Shown here one piece after another: positions 23,320 through 63,811 of a DNA stretch of 64,000 nucleotides. Origin of the DNA: Halocaridina rubra. Taxonomy: Eukaryota; Arthropoda; Malacostraca; Decapoda; Atyidae. Each line of letters opens with the position of its first letter. Within the stretch, counting starts at the first letter, position 1. A program made the translations under genes and the position numbers. The notes beneath the pieces are model-generated. The model worked only from the letters and a program-made list of their open reading frames with translations. It searched no databases and had not been told where the DNA came from. The stretch lies in the NCBI GenBank assembly GCA_037179515.1, contig JAXCGZ010017001.1:115001-179000 (forward strand). Reading direction: 5' to 3'.

Positions 23320-24960
23320 AAGAAATTAACATACTATACTCTACTATGCGGTGGGCAACAGGCATACACTGGGACATGCATGGTAGCGGTGAGCATGTCA
23401 CTTAAGTGGTAGAAGAGGAGGAGGATGCAGGAGAACGAACCTCTATCTGCAAGCGTAAATAAAGATAAAATAAAAATAAAAAATAACCAAAGCAAAACTA
23501 TAAAACTAAGAAAAAAATGTCATTATGCAATGCCTAAATGTAAAGCACATTCTACTCACTCTATAGCACAGTGTGCAACAAGTATGGGCCGAGCTTGGTG
23601 GCAGTGAGCAAGTGACGTCAGCGGTAGCGGAAAAGGAGGGGGAAGCGTTAGAATGAACCCCATCTGCAAATGTAATCAAAGATAAAATAAAAGCAATTAA
23701 CAAAAGCAAGACTAGAAAACTAAAAAAAAATACATTATGCAACGCCTGAAATACTGTAATAAAAAAAAAAGAGATAACCCACATTCTACTCACTCTATTA
23801 TATGGAGAGCAACAGGCATGGGATAAGCGTAGAAGTGGTGAGCACTTGACATAAGTGGTATAAGAAGAGGAGAAGGAACCCCTACCTGCAAATGTAAAAA
23901 ACAATGAACAAATGCAAGACTAGAAAACAAAATTTTTTCATTATGCAACGCCTGAGTTACTGTAACAAAAATAATATAAAACACATTCTACTCACTCTAT
24001 ATGCAGTAACCAACAGGTATGGGATGCGCATGGTGGCGGTGAGCACTTGACATAAGTGGTATTAGAAGAGGAGAACGAACCTCTGTCTGCAAACGTAAAG
24101 AACAATTAACAAATGCAAGACTAGAAAACTAAATTTTTACATTGTGCAATGCCTAAATTAATGTAACAAAAAGAAATATAAAACACATTCTACTCACTCT
24201 ATAGTACGGTGAACAACAGGTATGGGATGAGCGTGGTGGCATTGAGCACTTGACATAAGCTGTATTATTAGAGGAGAATGAACCTCTATCTGCAAACGTA
24301 AAAAACAATTAACAAATGCAAGACTAGAAAACTAAAATTTTTTCATTATGCAACGCCTAAATTACTATAACAAAAATAAATATAAAACACATTCTACTCT
24401 ATAGTACGGTGACCAACAGGTATGGGCAAAACCTCATGGCAGCGAGCACGTGACTTCAGTGGTAGGAGAAGAGGAGAGGGAAGCGTTAGAACGAATCACT
24501 AGCTGAAAAAATAAATGAAGATACAGTAACAAAAATATTAATAAAGGCAAGACTAGAATTCTTTTTTATTATGTAATACACAGTAATGATGTAAATAAAA
24601 AATCTTACACACATTCTACTCACTTTATACAAGGTGAGCAACAGACGTTGAGCGTGTTTGAGATGAGCAGGTGACATAAGCGGTAGGAGAAGGAGGAGAA
24701 AAGGAGGAAGTGGAAGAGCCAATCCCTAGCTGCAAAAATAAATAGAGCTACCATTAAAAAAAAATTAAAAACAACACTAGAAAACTTATCTTTTATAACT
24801 ATGCAATGCCTGAATATAATATTGTAGTATGATATTAAAAACATAACATAAAAAAAAGTAAAAGATTACAGAGGTGTACTCACTCTATGTACGATGGGCA
24901 ACAGTCATACTGGGATGAGCGGGGTGGCGTTGACAAGGTGAGTTAAACGGTAGGAGAGGG
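23320..24960. repeat. Tandem array of about 200-260-bp units, about eight copies
   Basis: CACATTCTACTCACT-type landmarks lie near 23336, 23548, 23782, 23981, 24183, 24388, 24609 and 24871. Each unit also has an AACAGGTATGGGATGAGCG-like block, an AGAAGAGGAG block and CTGCAAACGTAAA. The last unit overlaps the 3' end of the transposase coding region, so the repeat arose from the coding end plus 3' UTR. Confidence 0.93.
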
Positions 24961-26600
24961 AGGTGAATAGGAGGAGGAGGAATGGGGAGAGCTAACCCCT
25001 GGTTGTGGTTGGGGTTCATACTGCTTAGATGTGCTGGGCTGAGGGTTATCAATATCACTTCTTTTTTTGACTGAAAAGTAAGCATGAAGATTTGCCTGCT
25101 GTGCAATCCTCCTCTTTTCTTTTAAAATTTCGTTATAGCAGGAAATATCATGCATGACTTTTCTGGATGTCATGCCTGCACGCCCTATATTGGGATCGTC
25201 CTTATCAAATATTTCCAAGGCACTCTCAATCAGGTGAAAAAATTTAGTCAATCGACTCACAGTGAGTAATTTCATGGGGTTCGCAGAAAGTGCTGCTGCC
25301 TCGTTATCCTCCCTCTCCTGATGTTGCCGTTCACCTTTCATGTCCTCCAAATCCTTGGCAGTCAATTCCTCCATGTGGGAAGTAAGAAGGGCATCCACAT
25401 CTTCATCATCAATGTCGGTGAATCCTACACGATGTGTGAGCTGAACGCACTCCAGTCTTGTCTTTGACAGCCGATCATTGAGATCAAAATCTGTGAAAAA
25501 GTTCACTAACTGCAGGCAAATCTTCTTCCAGGCACCATTTAGACATGACTGTGTTACTTCAGCCCAAGAATCCTTCACAAACCATATGGCGTGCTTGACA
25601 TTAAATTCTTTCCAGTATTCCTTAACCGCAGTCTTCTTTATGTCTAGCTCTGAGATATCGTCGGCCTCACCTGCTCTCTCAAGGTCACCCATGCTGACGT
25701 CAGTCTTACTGCTGAGATCTTTAAAAGAATGCTTGAGGTAGTGTGATTCCAGCATCTGCACTACCCCCTGGTCCATTGGTTGGAGTAGGGAAGTTGTATT
25801 TTGCGGCAGAAATACAACTTTGATATTGGGATGAATATTAGCGATTGACGGAGGATGGGATGGAGCACTGTCTAAAATTAGAAGAATTTTGAAGGGTAAA
25901 TCATGACTCTTGCAATGCACTTCTAACTCGTTTGGGAGACGTGTCAAGATATATTCTTTAAAAATACTCCCAGTCATCCTTCCTTTCGGATCTGAATACC
26001 AGTGCACTAGAAGTAACTCTTTATAGCAACCATTTAGTGTATGAGGATTTTTCGAATGGTAAATCATTACCGGCTTCAGCTTCAAATCACCCCCAGCGTT
26101 AGCACCAATCAGTAGGGTAAAGCGATCTTTTGCTGTCTTATATCCTGATGCACATATTTCTTTCATGGAAATATATGTTCTTTCTGGTATTCGCTTCCAG
26201 AATAAAGCAGTTTCCTCCATATTGAAAATCTGCCTGGACGTATATCCCCTTCCTCTATGATGGCCTTTAATTCATCTGGAAACCACTTTGCCGCATCCGT
26301 ATCAGCTGATGCGCGTTCGCCTTGTAATTTTCAGTTGCAATAACCAAACCTATGTTGAAAATTAGAAAATCAACCAGAGCTAGCTGTAAAGGGTTTCACT
26401 TCCTCGCCTTCCACCTGGGATTTCAAATGTTCGTAAATCTCACACTCTTATTCCCTGACGATATTATATGGCAGGTTTGTTTGCTGTTTGTTCTTGATAT
26501 CCATCCATGTGCTTAGCATTTTTTCCATTTTCTCCATAATATCTGTTCGCGTATATAAAGATTTAGCCGCAGTTAAGCTAACACCAGCTTTGGCACTTTT
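24943..26600 (-). pseudogene. Tigger-like transposase, family F
   Basis: The 425-codon frame 26220-24943 covers the DDE domain: NMEETALFWKRIPERTYISM (first acid, Glu instead of the usual Asp at 26215-26217), LLILDSAPSHPP (second Asp) and LLQPMDQGVVQMLE (third Asp). The C-terminal half has an acidic region and a Ser/Pro-rich tail (SSPHSSSSYSPPSP). Upstream, several frames together read NIVRE, YEHLKSQVEGEEVKPFTASSG, NFQHRFGYCN and GERASADTDAAKWFPDELKA, the CENP-B-type second DNA-binding region. The frame is broken near 26225 and at stops upstream, and the first helix-turn-helix is absent. Confidence 0.88.
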
Positions 26601-26620
26601 TTTATCTTGTGAATTATTTA

Positions 26621-28370
26621 CAATTTATATAGCAAATAGCTTTATTCACGAGTTTTTGACGTAAAACACTTTATTTACGATGATAGAAAGAGGTGAAATG
26701 AAATTAGAATTTATTAGGAAAAGGGATAGATTTTTACAGGCTCATAACCAGTCTTCAGAGGATGAGATTTTCATTTATCACATTCAGTGAAAAGAAACTT
26801 CTTAGCAATGTATATCAGCTGTAATTTCCAGGTTAAGGAATTAACTTTGGCAAGTGAGATTCCAGTTAGGTAATCTACAAAATTTTGTTTGCATGGAAAT
26901 GGAATCTGAGAAAAAATTCTTAGGACTTAACCAGTAACGAATGTAACTAATTCTCGAAAAACCAATTTGCTTGACCCATGAGCTTTACCATACACTATCC
27001 CTCACCTTGTTTGTGCCAGATGAATTCCTGTGAAGATGCCATGTAAATAAAGTTTGAAATAAACTTGACTGCTGAGGCGAGATGCTGCCTCTGGGATGTT
27101 TGGCCTCCACATGAGGACACTTCAATGTCCCTCCTGGTGACGTCATCTGTAGGATATATTTCTAGAGCAGTAACTGGCTCTTATATAATTTAAGGACTAC
27201 TTTAGTGGTGGTCCCTAGCAGGCAATTATAGCAGAGATGCAAGGGAGAGACAGTATTTTAGGTGCAACAAGTGGAAGCAAATAAAATAATACGAGAATAA
27301 TAATGGAAGGTTAGGTTACTGGTAAACAATCTCTAGAACGTTCTTTGCATTGTAGGAGACGGAATTTAAGTACTCAAATAATAAAGAAGCTACTGATATA
27401 TATCTAGACAGGCTAATGACATAACAGCAAGGTCAAATTTATAGCAAAATTATCAGCAAGAGCTATTTAATCATAAGAAAATTGTAAAGAAAACGTATCT
27501 GATAGGTTCACTGAAAAGGTGGAAAGGTAGGAGCAGCCTTTATATCGGGACTTTGCTTCTACACGTACAAGAATAGTAAATAAGGTATATTTAAAATTAG
27601 CTATAAGCTAAGATATAAATTGCAAATAATCATAATCTGCAAAAGTCAAGAAGGGAATTATTTTTTAGTTAGAAAAATGACAGTTAAGTTACTAAATTAA
27701 CTAATAAGGCATCTAACAGCCTCTGGTGACTTTGAGCGAAACACTCTGTCACAAAGGCTCTTTCTAGAGAATATTGATTTAGCAAAATTCTACTACAGAA
27801 GGCGAAAAAAGAACAGAGGAAGTTACGGTGACTTCAGTGTTATTATGAGGGATGAGATATCCTTCTCATGGAAAAGAACAAATGAACAATAAGAATGGGA
27901 TCCACCACTGGATCATATCATACTATTAGGAAAAGTGAACATGTCTTATAACAAAGCATTAAATGACATGCAAAACATAAAAGAAATGTGATCAAATTAA
28001 AATTTCAAGAAATTTAAAATCACAATTAGATATCACTGAATATCAATATTTAGGTTTAAGAATGCTTCACATGCAATAAGGCAATGAAATATAAAAAAAA
28101 AATAATACAGTATGCGCAAATGTAAAATATGAACCAAGTCTTCATTAACATTGGCAACTGGATTTAAAACAGTTTCAGCTAAAATGTTTCTGCCATGTTC
28201 TGGCTTTCAGAGTCCCACAAAGGGAAATATAAAACTACGCTCAAAGAAATATTCTTCATCTTTTTCATTTTCCATTAGGAATAGCATTTGTATGCTAAAA
28301 TAAACAAGTACAATACAGTATTAAAGACATAAAAGATAAACATAAAAAATAAACAACACATCAGAGAAGT
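26621..28370. other. Unassigned AT-rich sequence
   Basis: No exon, transposon gene or repeat unit could be recognised in either strand. The 3' LTR of the gypsy-like element at 28376-31625 should lie in the upper part, but I cannot define it without a second LTR. Confidence 0.45.
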
Positions 28371-28375
28371 AATCT

Positions 28376-28846
28376 TTACTGACTAGTCAAATTTTGGCTA
28401 ACAGCACCAGCTTTCTCATTTGAGGGTAACAACCGTCGACTTAGTAGATCAGCAAGGTCATTGTCCTTGCCATGAAAATGTTGGGCAGTGAATTTGAAAC
28501 TATTCAGGTAAAGTGCCCACTTTTTCAGGCGAGGATTTAGCTTGTCTGCAGTCTGTAAATATAGGAGGGGACGGTGGTCAGTTTTCAGTGTAAAATGTTG
28601 GCCATACAGATGGACTTCAAATTTCTTTATGGCCCAATATGCAACTAGGGCTTCCTTCTCCACGGTGGAGTAATTTCGCTCAGAAGGGCGAAGTCTGTGG
28701 CTTGCATATCGCACTGGAGCTACTTCTGCTGAGTTATCTGATTGAGCTTGCAAGAGCACGGCACCCAGGCCTTCGTCTGAGGCGTTGGTCTGCAAGATAA
28801 ATGGAAAATCAAGGTTTACCAGTTGTAATACTGGCTCACTCGCCAA
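28376..28846 (-). pseudogene. Gmr1-like element RNase H
   Basis: A 156-codon frame with FILQTNASDEGLGAVLLQ, VEKEALVAYWAIKKFE, FTLKTDHRPLLYL and HFHGKDNDLADLLSR. The first catalytic Asp is Asn (codon 28785-28787); the Glu and second Asp are kept. It is the 3'-most pol domain and would remove the RNA strand during reverse transcription. Confidence 0.9.
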
Positions 28847-28887
28847 TGCTTCTCGGAGCTTGAAAACTGCTCACTCTGCTTCTCTGT

Positions 28888-29839
28888 TCATTGGACAGGG
28901 GAGGTTTTAACTTCCTTTGAGGAGGTCGTTTGCTGTAAAGGGGCAGCGATAGTATTAAAGTGTGGAATGAACTGTTGGTAATAGCTGACACTACCCAGGA
29001 ATGATCTCAGTTGAGTGACAGTAGCAGGTTTCTCCATATCCTTAATAGCTTGTACCCTGGCATGTAAAGGGGACATAACTCAATCTCCAACCACGTGGCT
29101 GAGATACTGTAATTGTGTAAAGCCAGTCTCATATTTAGAAGGCTTTAAATGAAGTCCATGCTGGTTCAGACGAGTGAGAACTCTGCGGAGAGTTTCGAGG
29201 TGCGATGACCAATCCTGAGAATGCACCAGGATGTCGTCTATAAAGCATGAAACATTGTCGAGATCCTGTAATACTATCCTCATGAGTCTGCTGAAGCAGC
29301 CAGGGGCATTTACCATACCAAAAGGCATGACCCTGAACTGGTATAGACGATATCTTGTGGAAAAGGCTGTTAGAGGCTTGGTAGTCTCGCTCAGCGGGAC
29401 TTGTAAAAATCCACTGGCCAGATCCAACTTGGACAGGTAACGGGCTTGGGAGAGCAACGAGAAAATAAACTCGGCATCAGCAATGGGCTCTCCATCAAAG
29501 ATGGTACGGGAGTTAAGCTTACGACAGTCAAGGCAGAACCTGTGACTGCCATCTCGCTTACGCACTGCCAGTAACGGCGAAACACCAAGGCAAAATGCTC
29601 TTTTCAACTATTCCGAGGCGGACCCAAGTGTCAAGATCTTCCTTCAGCCGTACGGATGGCTGGTGGGGAAGACCATAGGAATGCCGAAATGGCTCAGGGT
29701 CAGTCAATCTGACATGATGCTCAAGGGTAGCGGTAATACATGGGAAGTCGTTGAAGACGTTCTCATAGTCCTCTAATAGCTTGTTCAGCTGTTCCCGTTG
29801 ACTCGGTTGCAGTCTGGAGTTAATAATGCAATTACTCAC
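28888..29839 (-). pseudogene. Gmr1-like element reverse transcriptase
   Basis: The segment 29839-29558 gives the N-terminal RT lead (QREQLNKLLEDYENVFNDFP, LEHHVRLTDPEPF, WVRLGIVEKS). A one-base shift near 29578 moves to frame 29607-29080: SPLLAVRKRDGSHRFCLDCR, LSKLDLASGFLQVPL, FRVMPFGMVNAPGCFSRLM and CFIDDILVHSQDW (catalytic pair 29233-29238). The connection subdomain follows a stop at 29077-29079 (VTQLRSFLGSVSYYQQFIPH). All RT catalytic Asp residues are present but the frame is broken. Confidence 0.9.
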
Positions 29840-29944
29840 ACTTTCCTTTCGGTGTGTGGGAATGGCAGGATCCTTACCATCATCAAAAGCTAAGCTTATG
29901 TCTTCAATTTCGAGGGCGGTGGCTGCGGCCAGAGGGGCTTCTTC

Positions 29945-30455
29945 CTAAAAACTCCACTCCCGTAAGTCTGTCTCCACTGCAAGGGTGGAGTATTCCATTA
30001 TAGGAGGTAAGGGGTGGCTATAATGGAGCACCTGTGTTGCTGCAGCCTCGGAGGTTCTGTTGATGCTGAGGGCATCTATAGGGGCTGCTGAGAGTGCCAG
30101 CGCAGGATCCCTGTGGGCCTCTGGGTCCTCACAATAAAGCTTCAGCTGGTTAATGTGGCATTCCCGGTTATTGCCATCAATATTTAGCACATAATTTTCA
30201 GGGGTCACCCGGTGTACCACAGTGTACGGTCCTTTCCAGCATAGCATTAGCTTTCAAGTATCTGTTGGAAGAAGTTAATGTGGCATTCCCGGTTATTGTC
30301 ATCAACATTTCGCACATAATTGTCAGGGGTCACCCGGTGTACCACAGTGTATGGTCCTTTCCAGTGTAGCATTAGCTTTCGAGTATCTGTTGGAAGAAGT
30401 AACAGAGCTCGATCTCTGGGTGTCAGGGCACGACGCCGGGCACACTTGTCAAGAG
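29945..30455 (-). pseudogene. Gmr1-like element integrase C-terminus (GPY/F module), tandemly duplicated
   Basis: Frames read RALTPRDRALLLLPTDTRKL, HWKGPYTVVHRVTP and ECHINQLKLY, the GPY/F module that follows the integrase core in many Ty3/gypsy elements. A 125-bp segment is present twice (30150 and 30275), which breaks the frame between the copies. After the module comes an Ala/Pro/Ser-rich linker to the RT. Confidence 0.85.
30150..30399. repeat. 125-bp tandem duplication inside integrase C-terminus
   Basis: TTAATGTGGCATTCCCGGTT at 30150 recurs at 30275 and the copies stay similar to GTATCTGTTGGAAGAAGT. The unit length is not a multiple of three. Confidence 0.92.
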
Positions 30456-31606
30456 GAGCTTGGCAGTCTGCTGGTGACCCTTAATGGCTAATTGTGCAGT
30501 TTTCCAAGCCTTTTTGAGGTGAGATGAAAACTTCAAAATATACTCATGGACGTCCCTATCGTCATCTTCGATGGTAGGTGAATCCCAACATTCTGCCAAG
30601 AATTCCACTGGGCCTCTGACCTTATGATCATAAATCAGCTCGAAAGGCGAGTATCCAGTGGTGTCGTGGGGTGTGTCTCTGAAGGAGAAAAGTGCAGCAG
30701 GGACGTACTTGTCCCACTGCCTAGGTATATCTATCACTAGCTTGCGCAAACATCGCTTCAATGTCCCGTTATAGCGTTCGCATGCTCCATTTGACTGGGC
30801 ATGATAGACACTCGTACGAATGTGCTTTATTTGTAAAAGGTTACAGAAAGCCTCAAAGTGCCTACTTGTAAACCGACTTCCATTGTCAGAGGTGACCTGC
30901 TCAGGAAAGCCAACCCTGGAGCAGATTTCAAATAGGGTATGAGCGACTGCTTCAGTCATGATAGAAGACAGTGGCACTGCATCTGGGTACCTTGTTGCCA
31001 GGTCGACGTATACAAGGAGGAACTGTTTCCCCGTGGACGAAGCTGGATTAATAGGACCTAATATGTCAATAGCGACCTTGGAAAATGGCTCCATTGAGAG
31101 CTTAGTTATCCCCATGCGAATTTTCGGTACCGGTGCCGTAGAGGTGGATTGACAAACAGGACAGGGGCCCACATATCTGTCTACCTCGGCATACATGTTT
31201 GGCCATGCAAAAGCCTTCTGAAGGACATGCCAAGGTTTTGCTTTGCCTCTGTGTCCCTCAGAGGTAAATGGTGTGCTACATACATACCCTGGCGGCGCAA
31301 CGAACCGGGCACCACCAACTGTTTAAAGGTGTGGCCATCTTTAGTCACATGCCTACGAAGTACTCCATCTTCAAGGGCATAAGTGATCCGGCCTCCTCCT
31401 CTCACCGTGAAGGTCCTTCCCTCGGTGGCCTGCTGCATCCAGCGTTTGAGGCTGGGGCAGTCTTGCTGCAATTTGGCAAAGTCTGGACGGGACTTCAATG
31501 GCTCTAGAGGTGCATCATCTGGTAAAGGAGGGGGAAACTCTCGGCGTTCCACATTACGCGTACTAACTGCGGCAGACTCAACGGAGTCAGTCGGAGAATC
31601 GTCCAA
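30423..31606 (-). pseudogene. Gmr1-like element integrase: zinc finger and DDE core
   Basis: Frame 31606-31181 gives the leader and the His pair (GMYVAHHLPL). A shift near 31190 leads to MYAEVDRYVGPCPVCQST (the Cys pair). The core follows: VAIDILGPINPAS (Asp codon 31065-31067), VTSDNGSRFTSRHFEAF (Asp, 30885-30887), SNGACERYNGTLKRCL (Glu, 30777-30779). All three catalytic residues are kept. RYPDAVPL and FRDTPHDTTGYSPFELIY are further gypsy-type landmarks. Confidence 0.92.
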
Positions 31607-31627
31607 ATTCTTGGCATATGAATGGGC

Positions 31628-32507
31628 ATGAAGTTAAAAGAGTTGTTTGTAAGAAATTTTTGGGAGTTATTATTGATGAAAATTTAAGTTGAAAATATCA
31701 TATTCAATCTATCTGCTCAATACTGTCCAAGACGTGTGGAATTTTGTATAAAATTCGCCATAACCTAACAAATGAGGCCTTAAAAAGCATATATTATTCC
31801 CTGCGTTATCCTCTTATTATATACTGTTTGTCCGTCTGGGGTTGTACTTGGCCGTCAATTGCAAGGGATGTATTTGTAACTCAGAAAAAAACTGATCAGA
31901 ACTATTACATATAGGGGAAAATATGACTCAACTTCCTCTTTATTCAAGGAGCTAAACTTGCTTAAATTTAATTACTTGATACAATATTTCTCTTATTATT
32001 ATACATAATGATGTTAATGATAACAATCATAACAAAAGATTATTTAGATTTATTCAACACAACCATGGAACCAGAGGTAACAATATAAATTTGATATGTC
32101 CACAGCCGAGAACAACCTTGTACAAATTTTCTATTCGCTGTTTTGGCCCAAAATGTTGGAATGCATTACCAGAAGATTTAAAAACAACAATTGGCATAAC
32201 TTTATTTAAACAAAAAACTCAAACAGCATTTATTTACTAGGCAAACTCAAGCAGCTGTTGAATAATAATTAATACAGTATTAGTGCATCATTATGTCCAG
32301 ATTAAGGTCAGGCTACTGTTTTGTTTTAATACAAGATAAGTGTGAGATTGCTATATTGGAGCTTTTGTTAACTATTGCCGTCATACTTTAATTTATGTGA
32401 AAGGTATATTAAACTGCCTGCCAAGGAGCTCTTGCTCAGCAGGCTAGTGCCTCTGAATATAAAGTACATATTTATTCCTGTATGAAATCTATAACTAACT
32501 ATAACTA
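31628..32507 (+). pseudogene. LINE ORF2 C-terminal fragment and 3' end
   Basis: Pieced from several frames: KKFLGVIIDENL, KYHIQSICSILSKTCGILYK, RHNLTNEALKSIYYSL and YCLSVWGCTWPS, then FGPKCWNALPEDLK near 32150. This is the post-polymerase region of a non-LTR RT. Stops and shifts are frequent. The 3' UTR ends in short tandem units (TAACTAACTATAACTAACT) near 32505. Confidence 0.85.
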
Positions 32508-32734
32508 ACTCCTCCACCCATTTTTCCTTCTCTTGGTATATGATGAAAATAGTGCGTTCTTGGCGTTATTTCATTCATTTTTGAACTGTCACTAATATTA
32601 TTTTGAAGCCATGTTACTGTTATCATACATATATCTAATTTTTCTTCATTTATTAATTTTCTTAGTTCTATAGTTTTATTACCTACTGACTGTATATTAA
32701 ATAGAACACATCTTAACTCATTAATTAGGGCCAC
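32495..32734 (-). pseudogene. LINE endonuclease N-terminal fragment
   Basis: The minus-strand frame reads LRCVLFNIQSVGNKTIELRK, INEEKLDICMITVTWLQNN and HHIPREGKMGGGV. This is the start of the apurinic-type endonuclease of non-LTR retrotransposons (the N-I-S and T-E-T-W segments; the usual Glu is Val here). It runs tail-to-tail against the LINE 3' end at 32507. Confidence 0.82.
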
Positions 32735-32739
32735 GGTCA

Positions 32740-33685
32740 GTCTTGTTTATAATTCTTGGTAGTTCCTCATTATATATCAGGCACTTAGTTCCGTTTAATT
32801 TATGATTTGTATCCTTATTTCCTTACTTAGTACAATGTGCAAATTTCCCAGTAGAGATATAGTGCCATCTACAAGCTCATGATTCTCTCCACATTGTGCA
32901 CATGCTTGGGTCTCGTTGCAGTCTTATGCATGATGATTAAATTCTTGACATTTGAAACACTGATAAATCTTATAGGAGTCAAATACTGTGGCTTTTTCTT
33001 GCATATTGCGTATGTATCACATCTCCATTACACTCGTCCATACACCTTACCAACTACACTCAACAAACTAATTCCTCTAAAACTACTACACTCATAACAA
33101 CAACAACAATAATAATAAATTATGATTTACAACAACTCATTAGCCCATAGCGTTGCATATTTAATAGTCATTTAGTAAGCTAGGAAGCTAAGAAAATTAA
33201 TATAAATTTTTGGTCACTCCAAGGAAATAAATTAAGTCCTACTTAAATCATGACCTATTGTATGAACTACAAATAGAATTTCTCCTAAGTTTACATGTGT
33301 AAAAATCTGACTTTTTTTGAAAAACTGTTCTACTTGGTGACCACAAAACATGTTTGCTAGCTTCATACTTTGTTTACATTACACATGCACATACCAGAAG
33401 AATATAATGTTACAATACAGAGACTGATTTTGGAATCTCAGTATGCTATTTAATATGGTAATATGCTGAATTGTTTGTAGATGAGTGTTCATTATGCTGA
33501 TTTCCCTCATCTATAATAAATTTTGAGAGCCAGAATGTTAATACGAGAGAGAGAGAGAGAGAAATGTATGAAGTTGGTTCACATTCCGACCTTGTATGAT
33601 TTAAACTCATATCTCGTATATAATGGTTGTAAATGCATAAGTTTTAACGATTAAAATATTAAAATCCGAAAATGGGTTCGAGGGT
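32740..33685. other. Unassigned AT-rich stretch
   Basis: No gene or repeat unit recognised; a short GA tract stands at 33544-33562. Confidence 0.45.
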
Positions 33686-33689
33686 AGCT

Positions 33690-33979
33690 TACAGTTTAGC
33701 GGGCTATGCCGCTCAACGACCTCATCCCTCCACTCGGGTAAGTAGTTCGACTGAAGGCTAGATAAGTATTTTTAGTTAGGATAGTAAGATGGGGTGTCCC
33801 GGGGGAGCGAAGCCCCCCTGACTAAGAGGTTAGGTAAGTAATTTTAGTCAGGATAGTAAAAAGTTGTTTCGTATGCCTATTGTCACCATTTTTATTGTGT
33901 TCATCCGCCAGTTCTCTAGTCAGAGCCTATCGCCATCTAATGGTAGGTTTTGAACATTGGTATGGCCCGCTAAACTGTA
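33690..33979. mobile_element. MITE with TA target duplication
   Basis: Termini CAGTTTAGCGGGCTATGCC (33692) and its near complement GGTATGGCCCGCTAAACTG (ending 33977) are flanked by TA on both sides. The interior holds two copies of a roughly 30-bp segment (AAGTATTTTTAGTTAGGATA and AAGTAATTTTAGTCAGGATA). TA duplication suggests a Tc1/mariner/pogo-superfamily MITE. No coding capacity. Confidence 0.85.
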
Positions 33980-34053
33980 GGTGTTCCGGGTTCAAGATTC
34001 GCTTCATGTGCTATTCTAGGTATATTTACGGGGATTAATGGAATATGGCCTTT

Positions 34054-34900
<847 letters not shown>

Positions 34901-35585
34901 GCTTAGGTTATTTAAGTACCCTCTGCTGCCCACAAATTTTGAATCCTAACAGAAAATATTGAATTCCGAGGAAAACAAATACCAGATTAATTTAAAACAC
35001 ATCAAAATTCATTCGGTATAATAGAGGTTCGTTTTATGCACCTGTTGTATTTTTGGAGTGAACTATATTTTTATGACAGGTTTTGATGTTTTGAATTATT
35101 AGGATAATTCATATCCATGGAAATAATTATTTCTTTTGTATTAGGGCCGACGTCAATGGGCGACGGTGGGTACTTGGCTAACCTAACTAACCTAAAGCTT
35201 TTAACAGCACCAAAAATGAAAATGAGAAAAACCTTCTTATTTATTTATAAAGATTATTTAGTTTTGTAATAATATGTAAATTTTATTGTAATCTGCAGTT
35301 CAGTTTTTTCTTTCTCCAATTCCTGAGTCACATATGTTATTTTAAAAAGAACAGAAAAATGTTTATATATTCAGACAGAAATATTTTCATCAACATTGGT
35401 AATCTTTAAAAAACTATAATAGTATGTTTGTATTTTATATATGCAGTTGTGCAGATGTTCACTCATATTATGCCATTATGGATGTAATGTTCATGTAGAA
35501 AAATATTCTTATAAAGAATTAAATTTTTTTCTTGATGTACAGTAATATTTCACAGATTTTTAGTGTTTAATAGTTCAGAAAAGAT
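34901..35585. other. Unassigned AT-rich stretch upstream of the host gene
   Basis: No exon with a convincing frame and no transposon end was found. A promoter or further 5' exon may be here but cannot be shown. Confidence 0.4.
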
Positions 35586-35587
35586 AA

Positions 35588-35655
35588 TGTAACCTCAGTT
35601 ATGAGCAAAGGTTGAAAGAGCCAAGCTTACCCACACTCGAAGCTAGAAAAAAGCA
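35588..35655 (+). pseudogene. Short CR1-like LINE remnant next to host exon 1
   Basis: The plus strand reads LSYEQRLKEPSLPTLEARKK, which matches the LSYDERLRELDLPSLEARR segment of the LINE at 48888-49361. It ends about 30 bp before the proposed start codon. Confidence 0.75.
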
Positions 35656-35685
35656 GCTGGTTAAGAAGCACTTGAAGATATCAGA

Positions 35686-63811
<28,126 letters not shown>

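Larger units (their letters stand above)
23088..26620 (-). mobile_element. Tigger/pogo-like DNA transposon, family F, 5' end lost
   Basis: Minus-strand order: truncated DNA-binding region (about 26600-26330), DDE domain (to 24943), tandem array (about 23320-24960) and a terminal region at 23088-23170 rich in CGCG-type Tigger end motifs (AATAACGCGAAGATAG, ATCGCGTAATGTGATG). No matching terminus is visible beyond 26620. Confidence 0.85.
28376..31625 (-). mobile_element. Gypsy-like retrotransposon with integrase upstream of RT (Gmr1-like order)
   Basis: Read 5' to 3' on the minus strand the domains are: integrase zinc finger, integrase core, GPY/F module, linker, RT, connection, RNase H. The linker between GPY/F (30247-29945) and RT (29839-29558) is in one frame with a single TAG, so the order is not explained by two broken elements side by side. 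Gmr1-type elements, first described from deuterostomes, have this arrangement. gag, protease and the 5' LTR are missing at the LINE junction near 31626. Confidence 0.85.

Noticed and set aside
23320..24960. Regular repeats as a CRISPR array
   Set aside because: Units of 200 bp or more without spacer structure, in a eukaryotic transposon 3' region.
27000..28375. 3' LTR of the Gmr1-like element
   Set aside because: The 5' LTR is missing, so no pair can be compared and no boundary can be shown.
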